DNA of 64,000 nucleotides from Pseudomonas sp. MYb327 (GCF_040438925.1 NZ_CP159258.1:1192001-1256000), one strand, 5' to 3'; counted from the first letter of the stretch, positions 53,267-62,532 are shown. Notes: a model not told the origin generated them from the letters alone. Numbers and translations: made by a program.

Positions 53267-53360
53267 CCTGTAGGAGCTGGCTTGCCAGCGATGGCGTCCG
53301 TTCAGCCGATAAATATGTTGACTGATCGGCCGCTATCGCTGGCAAGCCAGCTCCTACAGG
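53267..53360. repeat. REPIN between convergent genes
   Basis: CCTGTAGGAGCTGGCTTGCC is mirrored perfectly by GGCAAGCCAGCTCCTACAGG. It may also help stop transcription from both sides. Confidence 0.88.
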
Positions 53361-53408
53361 TGATCGGTGCATGGCGTTGGCTTTTCACCTGGCGCCAGGC
53401 CGCGCTCC

Positions 53409-54602
53409 TTAATTCGTGACTCGCGGCTCGCGCGGCATGCCCAGCGCCCGTTCGGCAATCACGTTGCGCTGGATTTCATTGCTGCCGCCGTAAATGGTGT
53501 CCGAGCGGGTGAACAAAAACAGCGACTGCAATCGACTGAGCTGGTAGGGCGCGGCGTCGAGAATTTCCCCGGCGTCGCCCAGCACGTCCATGGCCAGTTT
53601 GCCCAGATCGCTGTGCCACGTGGACCAGGCCAGTTTGTAAATCATGGCTTCACGGCCCAGATTGCCGTCTTGCGGACCTGAAAGCATACGCAGCGAGTTG
53701 TAACGCAACACCTTGAGACCGGCCCAGGCCTGGGCAATGCGCTGGCGCAGCATTGGATCGCGCGCGGCGCCGTTGGAGCGGGCGATGCGGATGATTTCGT
53801 CGAGTTCGTTGTGGAACTGCATCTGCTGCCCCAGCGTGGAGACGCCACGCTCAAATCCCAGCAGCGCCATCGCGATCTTCCAGCCATCGCCCGGTTGACC
53901 GATCAGGTTGCCGGCATGGGTAGCTGCCTGGTCGAAGAACACCTCATTGAATTCACTGGTGCCGGTCAATTGCTGGATCGGCTGCACGCGAATGCTGTCC
54001 TGAGCCATCGGCACCAGGAGGAACGACAAACCGTGATGTCCCTGGCTGCCGGGTTCAGTGCGCGCCAGCACGAAACACCAGTCGGCCTCGTGGGCCAGGG
54101 AGGTCCAGACCTTCTGCCCGCTGATCAACCAGTGTTCGCCCGTGGCATCCAGTTTCGCCCGGGTCTGCACGTTGGCCAGGTCCGAACCGGCGCCCGGCTC
54201 CGAATAGCCCTGGCACCAGAACTGGCTGCCGTCGAGGATGCCGGGCAACAGGCGTTGCTGTTGGGCCGAAGTGCCGAAGGCGGCGAGTGTCGGGCCGACC
54301 AGGCCTTCGCCAATATGGCCCATGCGTCCCGGGCCACCGGCGCGAGCATATTCCTCATGGAAGATCACTTGCTGGCTGATCGAGAGTCCGCGTCCGCCGT
54401 GTTCCTTCGACCAGCCAACGCCGATCCAGCCACCGGCGGCAAGCCGGCGTTCCCAGGCTTTACGCTCTTCAGGAAAACAGTGCTCATCCCCCGGACCGCC
54501 GCGAAAGCGCAACGGCGCAAACTCGCCGCTCAGGTGCTCGGCCAGCCATTGGGCGACTTCTTTGCGAAACACTTCGTCTGCACCACTGAAACCGATTTTC
54601 AT
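53409..54602 (-). CDS. Acyl-CoA dehydrogenase, catalytic-type subunit
   Basis: 397 residues from the ATG at 54602, which overlaps the upstream gene's TGA (ATGA); a much longer open frame to 55103 is the shadow of the other subunit. QGYSEPGAGSDLANVQT and IYGGSNEIQRNVIAERALG are ACAD motifs. The medium-chain Glu is Gly, and LLGFERGVS places Glu251 at the isovaleryl-type position. It pairs with the ACAD encoded just upstream. Its acyl-CoA may be a HIP-derived or side-chain intermediate. Confidence 0.82.
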   Translation of the reverse strand: MKIGFSGADEVFRKEVAQWLAEHLSGEFAPLRFRGGPGDEHCFPEERKAWERRLAAGGWIGVGWSKEHGGRGLSISQQVIFHEEYARAGGPGRMGHIGEGLVGPTLAAFGTSAQQQRLLPGILDGSQFWCQGYSEPGAGSDLANVQTRAKLDATGEHWLISGQKVWTSLAHEADWCFVLARTEPGSQGHHGLSFLLVPMAQDSIRVQPIQQLTGTSEFNEVFFDQAATHAGNLIGQPGDGWKIAMALLGFERGVSTLGQQMQFHNELDEIIRIARSNGAARDPMLRQRIAQAWAGLKVLRYNSLRMLSGPQDGNLGREAMIYKLAWSTWHSDLGKLAMDVLGDAGEILDAAPYQLSRLQSLFLFTRSDTIYGGSNEIQRNVIAERALGMPREPRVTN

Positions 54603-55771
54603 GCTTGCTCTCCCAAAAGATGCGCGGCCAGACGCTCGCGATGCAGCGTCGGGCTGCCCAACAGATGCTCGCCGGCGCGGGCACGTTTGAAGTACAGGTG
54701 TGGATCGTATTCCCAGGTAAAACCGACGCCGCCATGCAGTTGAATCGATTCGGCCGCACAGTGGAAAAACGCCTCGCTGGCATGGATCTTCGCGGTGGCG
54801 GCGGCCTGTTCCAGCTCCTGGATCACGGCGGTATCGCCGCCCGGGTCGAGGCGTTCCTGAGCCACGCACGCTGCGTAGTAGGCGGCTGAGCGGGCGCATT
54901 CGACTTGCAGCATCATGTCGGCGCAGCGGTGTTTGATCGCCTGGAAACTGGCAATGGTGCGTTTGAATTGTCGGCGTTCGGCGATGTACGCGAGGGTCAG
55001 GTCCAGGGCTTGTTGCGCGCCGCCAGTTTGCTCGGCGGCAAGGCCTATGGCGCCAATCAGCAGCGTGTCGCGCAGCACCGACCAGCCTTGTTCGTGGCTG
55101 CACAGTCGCTGTGCCTCGTTGACCTGTACCTGATGCATTTCAATGCGAGCCAGGCGCCGGGTCTGGTCGAGGGTGGCCAGGGGCGCGCGGATCACGCCCG
55201 GTGTATCGCCCGGCAAGACGAACAGGCCGATGCCCTGTTCGCCCTGGGTGCCGGGAGCGCGGGCGGCAACGATCAGCAGGTCGGCCGAGGCACCATCAAT
55301 GACTTGTGCGTACTGGCCCTCAAGGGTCCAGCCTCCCGGACATGGCTTGGCGACGGCTTGCACACTGCAAGCTTGCAGCCCCGGAACACTGGCGAAGGCC
55401 AGCGTGGCGCGGGTTTCGCCGGCGGCAATCGCGCTCAGCCAAAGCGCCTGCACGCTCTCGTTGTGCCCCAGTAACAAGGCCGGGGTGGCCAGGCACGCCG
55501 TGGCGAACAGCGGCGAACCCAGCAGATAGCGACCGCTTTGTTCCAGCAGGATTGCCAGCTCGACAAACCCCAGGCCCATGCCGCCAAAGCGCTCGGGCAC
55601 CATTAATGCCGGCCAGTACAGCTCCTGGCCAATCCGCCGCCAGACCTCGGGGTCATGCGCGTCCGGGCGATTCATTGCAGCGCGCACGGCGTGCGAGTCG
55701 CTGGCCTGAGCGAGAAAACGCTCGGCGCTGTCGCGAATCATCAGGTGCTCTTCGGTAAAAGCGAACTCCAT
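54599..55771 (-). CDS. Acyl-CoA dehydrogenase, partner subunit
   Basis: 390 residues from the ATG at 55771; the open frame to 55837 starts nearer the promoter element. RRQFKRTIASFQAIKHRCAD and LHGGVGFTWEYDPHLYFKRA are the FAD-contact motifs, GTNEIQ is absent, and the helix-G position (DTLLIGAIGLAAEQ) lacks the Glu. First gene of the two-gene leftward operon. Confidence 0.82.
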   Translation of the reverse strand: MEFAFTEEHLMIRDSAERFLAQASDSHAVRAAMNRPDAHDPEVWRRIGQELYWPALMVPERFGGMGLGFVELAILLEQSGRYLLGSPLFATACLATPALLLGHNESVQALWLSAIAAGETRATLAFASVPGLQACSVQAVAKPCPGGWTLEGQYAQVIDGASADLLIVAARAPGTQGEQGIGLFVLPGDTPGVIRAPLATLDQTRRLARIEMHQVQVNEAQRLCSHEQGWSVLRDTLLIGAIGLAAEQTGGAQQALDLTLAYIAERRQFKRTIASFQAIKHRCADMMLQVECARSAAYYAACVAQERLDPGGDTAVIQELEQAAATAKIHASEAFFHCAAESIQLHGGVGFTWEYDPHLYFKRARAGEHLLGSPTLHRERLAAHLLGEQA

Positions 55772-55831
55772 GGGGGCGGTCTCTGCAAGGCGGATGGATG
55801 CGTGAGTCTGGGGCGGCGGCGGCGGTGTTCG

Positions 55832-55849
55832 AATCACTAAAACGGACTA
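55832..55849 (-). promoter_or_regulatory. Degenerate operator-like element before the leftward ACAD pair
   Basis: Minus strand TAGTCCGTTTTAGTGATT keeps the left half but has a changed right half (AGTGATT for GACGATG). It ends exactly 60 bp before the start at 55771, with a -10-like CAGACT at 55805-55810. Confidence 0.48.
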
Positions 55850-55896
55850 GGGCATTTCTGCTGTGCGCCAAACCCCTGTGGGAGCGAGCAGGTGCT

Positions 55897-55914
55897 TAGT
55901 CTCAACGGACGATG
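55897..55914 (+). promoter_or_regulatory. Shared operator-like dyad before hsaC
   Basis: TAGTCTCAACGGACGATG with a -10-like CACAAT at 55935-55940, 65 bp before the hsaC ATG. A partial REP (CCTGTGGGAGCGAGCAGG, about 55874-55892) ends 4 bp before it. Confidence 0.68.
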
Positions 55915-55979
55915 AAGCGTGCGACGGCGCTTTGCACAATGCCAGCCACGTAAGCCATTCAGCCAACGAGGACCCAGGC

Positions 55980-56870
55980 ATGATCGACATTCGCGGTTTG
56001 AGCTATTTCGTCTCGCAGATCGAAAACCTCAGCCATTGGCAGCGTTACGCCGAGGACGTGCTGGGCATGCAGGTTCAGCCAGCGCCGGGCGGTGGCTTGT
56101 ACGTGAAAATGGACGAGCGTCCGTTTCGCATGCTGATCGTCGAAGGCAGCGAGGCGCGTTATCTGGCGTCCGGTTGGGAGCTGGCCAACGAGCCGGCATT
56201 CCAGGCCGCGATTGAGCACTTGAGCGCTGCCGGCATCGAATGGCAGCCGGGCTCTGCCGCCGAGGTTGAGCAGCGTGGTGTACAGGCGCTGATCAAGGTC
56301 AGCGACCCGTCGGGCAACTGCCATGAACTGAGCTGGGGCCATCGCTCCGACTGCCTGCCGTTTGTCTCGCCGCAGGGCGTGCCGCGCTTTATCACCGGCG
56401 ACATGGGCCTTGGCCACACCGTGCTGCCGGCACCAAACTTCGACGCCACGTTGGCATTTGCCAAGGATGTGCTGGGCTTCAAGCTGTCGGACATTTTCAA
56501 CTTCCGGCCCGACCCGTCGGCGCCGCCAATCCGCATTCACTTCCTGCATTGCCAGAACGTCCGCCACCACAGCCTGGCACTGGCTGAATACCCGGTGCCA
56601 TCAGGTTGCGTGCACGTCATGGTCGAGGTCGATTCGATGACCGAAGTCGGCCGTGCCCATGACCGTCTGCTCGCCCATGACGTGAGCCTGTCCGCCACCC
56701 TCGGCCAGCACCTCAATGACCGCATGACCAGTTTCTACATGAAGACGCCGTCCGGTTTCGATCTGGAGTACGGCTTTGGCGGATTGCAGGTCGACTGGGC
56801 CGAGCATTCGGCATTCGAATTCACCCGCGTGAGCATTTGGGGGCACGACTTTTCGGTCGGCCAACGCTAA
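55980..56870 (+). CDS. hsaC: Extradiol dioxygenase HsaC (3,4-DHSA dioxygenase)
   Basis: 296 residues from the ATG at 55980. It is a type I extradiol (vicinal oxygen chelate) enzyme with two domains. The Fe(II) ligands are His146 (GLGHTVLP), His212 (GCVHVMVEV) and Glu263 (GFDLEYGF), all in the active C-terminal domain. It cleaves the catechol made by HsaA to 4,9-DSHA. It begins a long rightward operon that continues into the HIP genes (ipdA onward), so ring A cleavage and C/D-ring breakdown share a transcript here. Confidence 0.88.
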   Translation: MIDIRGLSYFVSQIENLSHWQRYAEDVLGMQVQPAPGGGLYVKMDERPFRMLIVEGSEARYLASGWELANEPAFQAAIEHLSAAGIEWQPGSAAEVEQRGVQALIKVSDPSGNCHELSWGHRSDCLPFVSPQGVPRFITGDMGLGHTVLPAPNFDATLAFAKDVLGFKLSDIFNFRPDPSAPPIRIHFLHCQNVRHHSLALAEYPVPSGCVHVMVEVDSMTEVGRAHDRLLAHDVSLSATLGQHLNDRMTSFYMKTPSGFDLEYGFGGLQVDWAEHSAFEFTRVSIWGHDFSVGQR

Positions 56871-56882
56871 GGAATGATCAAC

Positions 56883-57758
56883 ATGAACAAACAACTGACA
56901 GCGGCCGATGCGGTCGCTCAATTGCGCGATGGCATGACCATCGGTTTCGGTGGCTGGGGCCCACGGCGCAAGCCGATGGCCATCGTGCGCGAGATCCTGC
57001 GTTCACCGGTCAAGGACCTCACCGTGGTTGCCTATGGCGGCCCCGAAGTGGGCATGCTGTGCGCTGCCGGCAAGGTCAAGAAACTGGTGTTCGGCTTCGC
57101 TACCCTCGATGCGATTCCGCTGGAACCCTACTACCGCAAGGCGCGAGAAGCCGGCGAACTGGAACTGATGGAACTGGACGAAGGCATGTTTCAGTGGGGC
57201 CTGCGCGCCGCCGGCATGCGCTTGCCGTTCCTGCCAACCCGATGCGGCCTGGCCACTGATGTGACGCGCCTGAATCCGCAACTCAAGACCATCCAGTCGC
57301 CCTACGCCGATGGCGAAGTGCTGCTGGCAATGCCGGCGCTCAATCTCGACGTGGCGTTCCTGCATGCCAACGTCGCCGACCGACTGGGCAATTGCCTGGT
57401 GACCGGACCGGACCCGTATTTCGATCACCTGTTCGCCCGTGCTGCCCAACAGTGCTTCGTCTCGTGCGAACGCCTTGAAGAGCGTCTGGAACTGAGCGCC
57501 GATCAAGCCCGCTTCAATACCTTCGAGCGCTATCTGGTGACCGGCGTGGTGCATGCACCCCTCGGTGCACACCCGACGCTCTGCGCGCCCGACTACGGCT
57601 GGGACATGAAGCATCTCAAGGGCTATGTCGCCAGCAGCCAGGCGGAAAACGGCTGGCAAGACTATGTGCAGACCTACGTCGCCGGTGGCGAGCAGGCCTA
57701 TCAGGCACAGAACGGCGGTGCCGAATCCATGGGCGCCTTGCCCCTTCCCGTGTTCTGA
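56883..57758 (+). CDS. ipdA: COCHEA-CoA hydrolase subunit IpdA
   Basis: 291 residues; the ATG at 56883 has AAGGA at 9 nt spacing, while the ATG at 56874 abuts that site. FGGWGPRRKPMAIVREILRS and VVAYGGPEVGMLCAAGKVKK follow the CoA-transferase family I alpha fold. IpdAB are CoA-transferase homologues recruited as hydrolases that open the last steroid ring of COCHEA-CoA. The partner ipdB follows after 12 bp. Confidence 0.86.
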   Translation: MNKQLTAADAVAQLRDGMTIGFGGWGPRRKPMAIVREILRSPVKDLTVVAYGGPEVGMLCAAGKVKKLVFGFATLDAIPLEPYYRKAREAGELELMELDEGMFQWGLRAAGMRLPFLPTRCGLATDVTRLNPQLKTIQSPYADGEVLLAMPALNLDVAFLHANVADRLGNCLVTGPDPYFDHLFARAAQQCFVSCERLEERLELSADQARFNTFERYLVTGVVHAPLGAHPTLCAPDYGWDMKHLKGYVASSQAENGWQDYVQTYVAGGEQAYQAQNGGAESMGALPLPVF

Positions 57759-57770
57759 GGATTAGCGACT

Positions 57771-58568
57771 ATGTCTGCAACCTGTGATTTCACCCTCGCT
57801 GAACTGATGATCGTCGCCGCCTCCGAGGCCTGGCGCGGTAATGGAGAACTGATCGCCTCGGGCCTGGGCGTGATCCCGCGCCTGGGCGCCAGTCTGGCCA
57901 AGTTGACCCACAGCCCGGAACTGCTGATGACCGACAGCGAGGCGTTTCTGGTCGAAGAGCCGATCCCGCTGGGTCCGCGTGGCAACTACGTCCCGCGCTA
58001 CTCAGGCTACATGTCGTTCGAGCGGGTTTTCGAATGCGTGTGGGGCGGACGCCGTCACGCGATGATCGGCCCCACCCAGATCGACCGCTGGGGCCAGACC
58101 AACCTGTCCTGCGTCGGTGATTATCAAAAGCCCAAGACCGCGATCCTTGGCGTGCGCGGCTTGCCCGGCAACAGCATCAACCACCTCAACTCGTTCTTTG
58201 TTCCCAGCCATAACACTCGGGTGTTCGTCAGCGGTGAAGTGGACATGGTCTCCGGTGTCGGATTCAAGGCTGAGCGTTGGCCCGAAGGTACGCGCCGCGA
58301 CTTGATGGACATCCACTGTGTGGTCAGCGACCTGTGCGTCATGGATTTCAATGGCCCGGACCGTGCGGTGCAGGTGCGTTCGCTGCACCCCGGGGTGAGT
58401 TTCGAGCAGGTCCAGGAGAACACCGGTTTCCCGTTGCTCAAGTCCGCGCAGTTGCACGAGACCGTGCATCCCACCCCTGAGCAGTTGGCCCTGATTCGCC
58501 GACTCGATCCCCACGATTACCGCGCCACCGCGATCAAGGGCAACCCGCCCGGCATCCGTACGGCCTGA
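57771..58568 (+). CDS. ipdB: COCHEA-CoA hydrolase subunit IpdB
   Basis: 265 residues. The beta subunit of the CoA-transferase fold: AWRGNGELIASGLGVIPRLG, IGPTQIDRWGQTNLSCVGDY and GVRGLPGNSINHLNSFFVPS. Together with IpdA it hydrolyses a C-C bond of the C-ring intermediate. Neighbouring ipdA and echA20 confirm the identity. Confidence 0.86.
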   Translation: MSATCDFTLAELMIVAASEAWRGNGELIASGLGVIPRLGASLAKLTHSPELLMTDSEAFLVEEPIPLGPRGNYVPRYSGYMSFERVFECVWGGRRHAMIGPTQIDRWGQTNLSCVGDYQKPKTAILGVRGLPGNSINHLNSFFVPSHNTRVFVSGEVDMVSGVGFKAERWPEGTRRDLMDIHCVVSDLCVMDFNGPDRAVQVRSLHPGVSFEQVQENTGFPLLKSAQLHETVHPTPEQLALIRRLDPHDYRATAIKGNPPGIRTA

Positions 58569-58583
58569 GACAAGGAGGCGAGC

Positions 58584-59492
58584 ATGCACAGCAGCGACAG
58601 TGAATTCATCGTCCGCCAGGACAACGCCGTCTACGAGACGGACACCCCGGTGCTGTACAGCGTGGCCGAGGGTATCGCCACGCTGACGCTGAACCGGCCG
58701 ACCTTCAACAACGCGCAAAACTCGCAGATGACCTACGCCCTGGATGCCTGTTTTCGCCAGGCGGTGAACGATGACAGCGTCAAGGTCATTGTCCTGCGGG
58801 GCAACGGCAAGCACTTTTCGGCGGGCCACGATATCGGCACCCCCGGGCGCGATATCGACAAGCCGTTCGAGCGTGCGCACCTGTGGTGGGATCACACCAA
58901 CAAACCCGGTGGCGAACAACTGTATGCGCGCGAGCAGGAGGTGTACCTGGGCATGTGCCGGCGTTGGCGCGAACTGCCCAAGCCGACCATCGCCATGGTC
59001 CATGGCGCGTGTATCGCAGGGGGGCTGATGCTGGCTTGGGTCTGCGATCTGATCGTCGCCAGCGACGATGCGTTCTTCCAGGATCCGGTGGTGCGCATGG
59101 GCATTCCGGGGGTGGAGTATTTTGCCCATCCCTATGAAATGAACCCGCGCATCGCCAAGGAGTTTCTCTTCACCGGCGACCGCATGAGCGCCAACCGGGC
59201 CTGGCAAGTGGGCATGGTCAACCGCCTGGTGTCGCGTGAAGAACTGGAGTCGGCCACCTACGCGCTGGCTGCCGGCATTGCTCGCCAGCCGCGCATGGGC
59301 CTGGCACTGACCAAGCAGGCGATCAACCACGTCGAGGACCTGCAAGGCAAGCGTACGGCGATGGATGCCGTGTTCGCCTGGCACCACTTTGCCCATGCCC
59401 ACAACGAGCTGTTGTCCGGCGACAAACTGGGCGGCTTCGATGCCAAGGGCATGGCCCGGGCCAACAAGCAGGCCGAGGACAAAAGCCAATGA
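58584..59492 (+). CDS. echA20: EchA20-type crotonase
   Basis: 302 residues, longer than the usual 260. The oxyanion-hole blocks are LRGNGKHFSAGHDIGTPGRD and HGACIAGGLMLAWVCDLIVA; an insert after HDIG (about residues 90-125, FERAHLWWDHTNKPGG) accounts for the extra length and is shared by EchA20 proteins. EchA20 hydrolyses the D-ring of HIP-CoA intermediates (retro-Claisen type) before IpdAB. It ends with ATGA overlapping the next gene. Confidence 0.84.
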   Translation: MHSSDSEFIVRQDNAVYETDTPVLYSVAEGIATLTLNRPTFNNAQNSQMTYALDACFRQAVNDDSVKVIVLRGNGKHFSAGHDIGTPGRDIDKPFERAHLWWDHTNKPGGEQLYAREQEVYLGMCRRWRELPKPTIAMVHGACIAGGLMLAWVCDLIVASDDAFFQDPVVRMGIPGVEYFAHPYEMNPRIAKEFLFTGDRMSANRAWQVGMVNRLVSREELESATYALAAGIARQPRMGLALTKQAINHVEDLQGKRTAMDAVFAWHHFAHAHNELLSGDKLGGFDAKGMARANKQAEDKSQ

Positions 59493-60601
59493 ACCGCTGG
59501 CTGGATACGCCGCTGACCGAAGCCCTCGGATGCCGTTACCCGATTGTGCAAACCGCCATGGGCTGGGTCGCCGACGCCAACCTGGTGATCGCCACGACCC
59601 AGGCCGGGGGCTTCGGTTTCCTGGCCGGGGCAACCATCGCCGCCGATGAATTGGAAGGCGAAATCTGCAAGGTGCTCGACGCTACCGGTGGTAGCAACTT
59701 CGGGCTCAATTTCCATATGTTCCAGGACAACGCCGCGCAGTGCGTCGACCTGGCGATCAAGTACCGCTTGCGCGCCGTGAGCTACGGACGCGGCCCGGAC
59801 AAACAGACCATCGCCCGCTTCAAGGCGGCGAACGTGCTGTGTATTCCCACCGTCGGCGCCTTGAAGCATGCACTGAAGGCAGTTGAGCTGGGCGCCGACC
59901 TGATCACCATCCAGGGCGGTGAGGGCGGCGGCCATACCGGCGGCGTGCCCAGTTCGATCCTATTGCCCCAGGTGCTGGCGGCCGTCAAGGTGCCGGTGAT
60001 CGCAGCCGGGGGATATTCCACTGGCCGTGGTCTCGCCTCAGTGCTGGCTGCCGGTGGAGTCGGCATCGCCATGGGCACGCGGTTTCTCATGACTCGCGAT
60101 TCGCCGACGCCGGCCGCGACCTTGGAACATTATTTGAAGGTCAGCGATCCGCAGCAGGTTCGCGTGACTACGGCGGTGGATGGCATGCGCCACCGCATGA
60201 TCGAAAACCGCTTCATCAATCACCTGGAGCAGGCCGGCCCCTTCGGTCGACTGCGCATTGCCCTGGGTAGCGCCTGGCAATGGAAGCAGCAGACTGGCAT
60301 GAGCCTGGGGCACATGGCCTCGGTCTTTATCCGTGCATTGCGTGAAGACCCGTCGCAGCTGTCGCAAGTGGTGATGGCCGCCAACCAGCCGGTGCTGTTG
60401 CAACGCTCGATGGTCGATGGCGCCCCGGACGAGGGCATCTTGTCCAGCGGCCAGGTGGCGGCGGCCATCGGTGAATTGCTCAGTTGTCGTGAAGTCATCG
60501 AAGGCATCGCCAGCGAGGCCCAGCAATGCCTCGACGCTCTGCTGACGCGCAGCCAGACCCGCCCCTCGAACCATCCAGCCAGCATTGGAGAACCGCTATG
60601 A
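59489..60601 (+). CDS. ipdC: Nitronate monooxygenase-like flavoprotein IpdC
   Basis: 370 residues, coupled to echA20. It has the FMN TIM barrel of the NMO/2-nitropropane dioxygenase family: PIVQTAMGWVADANLVIATT, TIQGGEGGGHTGGVPSSILL and AAGGYSTGRGLASVLAAGGV. In HIP degradation IpdC acts on a ring ketone/enoyl-CoA intermediate to introduce unsaturation or hydroxylation rather than oxidising nitroalkanes. Its position between echA20 and a crotonase is the canonical order. Confidence 0.83.
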   Translation: MNRWLDTPLTEALGCRYPIVQTAMGWVADANLVIATTQAGGFGFLAGATIAADELEGEICKVLDATGGSNFGLNFHMFQDNAAQCVDLAIKYRLRAVSYGRGPDKQTIARFKAANVLCIPTVGALKHALKAVELGADLITIQGGEGGGHTGGVPSSILLPQVLAAVKVPVIAAGGYSTGRGLASVLAAGGVGIAMGTRFLMTRDSPTPAATLEHYLKVSDPQQVRVTTAVDGMRHRMIENRFINHLEQAGPFGRLRIALGSAWQWKQQTGMSLGHMASVFIRALREDPSQLSQVVMAANQPVLLQRSMVDGAPDEGILSSGQVAAAIGELLSCREVIEGIASEAQQCLDALLTRSQTRPSNHPASIGEPL

Positions 60602-61350
60602 ACCCGGCATTCACCACACAACTCAATCAGGGCATCGCAGAGCTGGTGATCGCCAAACCACCGGTCAACGCCCTCGACAGCCAGGAATGGCATGCACTGG
60701 CGCGTCAGATCGAAGCGTTCGGGGCCAATCCCGAGGTGCGGGTGATCGTGATCCGCGCCGAGGGCCGTGGCTTTTGCGCCGGGGTCGACATCAAGGAACT
60801 GGACAAGCACCCGGAGCGGATCGTCGAGGTCAATTCAGGTAACTACGCCACCTTCAAGGCCGTGCACCGCAACCCGGTGCCGGTGATTGTCGCGGTGCAC
60901 GGTTTTGTCCTGGGCGGCGGCATCGGCATCACCGGGGCGGCGGATATCGTCGTCGCCTCCGAATGCGCGACCTTCGCCCTGCCCGAAGTCGACCGCGGCG
61001 CCATGGGCGGCGGTGCGCATCTGCAGCGCCTGTTCCCGGTGCAAAAAGTCCGCTACCTGTTTTTTACCGGCGACAGCATCAGTGCCCCGGATGCCCTGCA
61101 ATACGGCTTCATCGAGCGCATCGTGCCCAAGGACCAACTGCGCGAAACCGCGTTGGGCATCGCGGCGAAAATCGCCGAAAAAAGCCCGGGCATGATCCGC
61201 ATCGCCAAGGAAGCCTTGAACGGCATCGAAGACGGCAACCTGGAAGACAAGTACCGCTGGGAACAGGGCTTCACCATGCAGGCCTACAGCAGCCCGGATT
61301 CCGCGGAAACGCGCCGGGCCTTCGTCGAAAAACGCGACGCCAAGTTCTGA
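60598..61350 (+). CDS. Enoyl-CoA hydratase (crotonase) family protein
   Basis: 250 residues from the ATG at 60598, overlapping the ipdC stop by ATGA. RAEGRGFCAGVDIKELDKHP and HGFVLGGGIGITGAADIVVA are oxyanion-hole segments. The active-site region FALPEVDRGAMGGGAHLQRL carries one Glu. This resembles EchA19-type proteins of mycobacterial steroid clusters. It probably hydrates an enoyl-CoA in HIP breakdown. Confidence 0.8.
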   Translation: MNPAFTTQLNQGIAELVIAKPPVNALDSQEWHALARQIEAFGANPEVRVIVIRAEGRGFCAGVDIKELDKHPERIVEVNSGNYATFKAVHRNPVPVIVAVHGFVLGGGIGITGAADIVVASECATFALPEVDRGAMGGGAHLQRLFPVQKVRYLFFTGDSISAPDALQYGFIERIVPKDQLRETALGIAAKIAEKSPGMIRIAKEALNGIEDGNLEDKYRWEQGFTMQAYSSPDSAETRRAFVEKRDAKF

Positions 61351-61359
61351 GATATCGCC

Positions 61360-62523
61360 ATGGACCTGACTTATACCCCCAAGCAAAACGCCTTCCGCGC
61401 CGAAGTTCGCGCCTGGCTGGCGGCCAATCTGCCAAGCGAGCCCTTTGCCAGTTACGACAGTCGAGAAGGTTTTGAACAGCATCGCGCGTGGGAGGCCAAG
61501 CTGTTCGAAAGCCGTTGGTCGATGGTGATGTGGCCGGCCGAACTGGGCGGTCGCGGCAGCGACTTGATCGAGTGGCTGATCTTCGAGGAAGAGTATTACG
61601 GCGCCGGGGCACCGATGCGCATCAACCAGAACGGCCAGCTGTTGCTGGGGCCGACCCTGATGGAGTTTGGCACCCAGGAGCAAAAGCAGCGCTTCTTGCC
61701 ACGCATGGCCGAAAGCCTGGACATGTGGGCACAAGGCTGGTCGGAGCCCAACGCCGGTTCCGACATGGCGGCGATCACCAGCAAGGCGGTACTCGACGGC
61801 GACCATTACGTGATTAACGGGCAGAAGACCTGGTCGAGCCGGGCGAACTTCGCCGACTGGCTGTTCGGCCTGTTTCGCAGCGAGCCGGGATCGACTCGTC
61901 ATCACGGTCTGTCGTTCATCATGGTGCCGCTGAATACGCCGGGGGTGAGCATTCGCCCGATCAAGGCGCTCAATGGCAAGGATGCCTTCGCCGAGGTGTT
62001 TTTCGATGACGTTCGGGTCCCCGTGAACAACCTCATCGGTGCCCAAGGGCAGGGCTGGCACGTGGCGATGGCCACCGCCGGCTTCGAGCGTGGTCTGCTG
62101 CTGCGTTCACCGGCGCGCTTCCAGTCCACGGCACGCAAACTGGTTGAACTGTACAAGGCCCATCGCGTCAGTGCCGACCGTGACCCTGGCCTGCGCGATG
62201 CCGTGCTGGACACCTGGATGTGCGCCGAGGCCTATGCGATGTCGGCTTATTACACCGTAGGACGCTTGAGCCGGGGTGAGCAGATTGGCGCCGAGTCGAG
62301 CATCAACAAAATCATCTGGTCGGAGCTCGACTTGAAGATGCACGAGACCGCCATGCGCATTCTCGGCACGCGTGGCGAGCTGGTGGCAAAGGGCGCGGAA
62401 GCGGGCGATGCGGCGGGCTGGCTGGAGGGCTTCCTGTTTGCCCAGTCCGGGCCGATCTACGCCGGTACCAACGAAATCCAGCGCAACATCATCGCCGAGC
62501 GCATGCTCGGTTTGCCGAAATAA
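61360..62523 (+). CDS. ipdE1: Acyl-CoA dehydrogenase IpdE1-like catalytic subunit
   Basis: 387 residues. QGWSEPNAGSDMAAITSKAV and IYAGTNEIQRNIIAERMLGL are clear; the medium-chain Glu is Ala (YAGT) and TAGFERGLLL gives Glu243 at the isovaleryl-type position. In Mycobacterium and other steroid degraders IpdE1-IpdE2 is an alpha2beta2 dehydrogenase of the HIP pathway. The partner gene follows 9 bp later. Confidence 0.82.
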   Translation: MDLTYTPKQNAFRAEVRAWLAANLPSEPFASYDSREGFEQHRAWEAKLFESRWSMVMWPAELGGRGSDLIEWLIFEEEYYGAGAPMRINQNGQLLLGPTLMEFGTQEQKQRFLPRMAESLDMWAQGWSEPNAGSDMAAITSKAVLDGDHYVINGQKTWSSRANFADWLFGLFRSEPGSTRHHGLSFIMVPLNTPGVSIRPIKALNGKDAFAEVFFDDVRVPVNNLIGAQGQGWHVAMATAGFERGLLLRSPARFQSTARKLVELYKAHRVSADRDPGLRDAVLDTWMCAEAYAMSAYYTVGRLSRGEQIGAESSINKIIWSELDLKMHETAMRILGTRGELVAKGAEAGDAAGWLEGFLFAQSGPIYAGTNEIQRNIIAERMLGLPK

Positions 62524-62532
62524 GGAACCGCC

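Noticed and set aside
54603..55103. N-terminal extension of the ACAD at 53409 to 564 aa
   Set aside because: The extension is the out-of-frame reading of the partner ACAD; the ACAD fold begins at the ATG overlapping that gene's stop.
58002..59633. Minus-strand open frame of 543 aa opposite ipdB and echA20
   Set aside because: Covers two well-identified genes antisense and has no motif or plausible Shine-Dalgarno.
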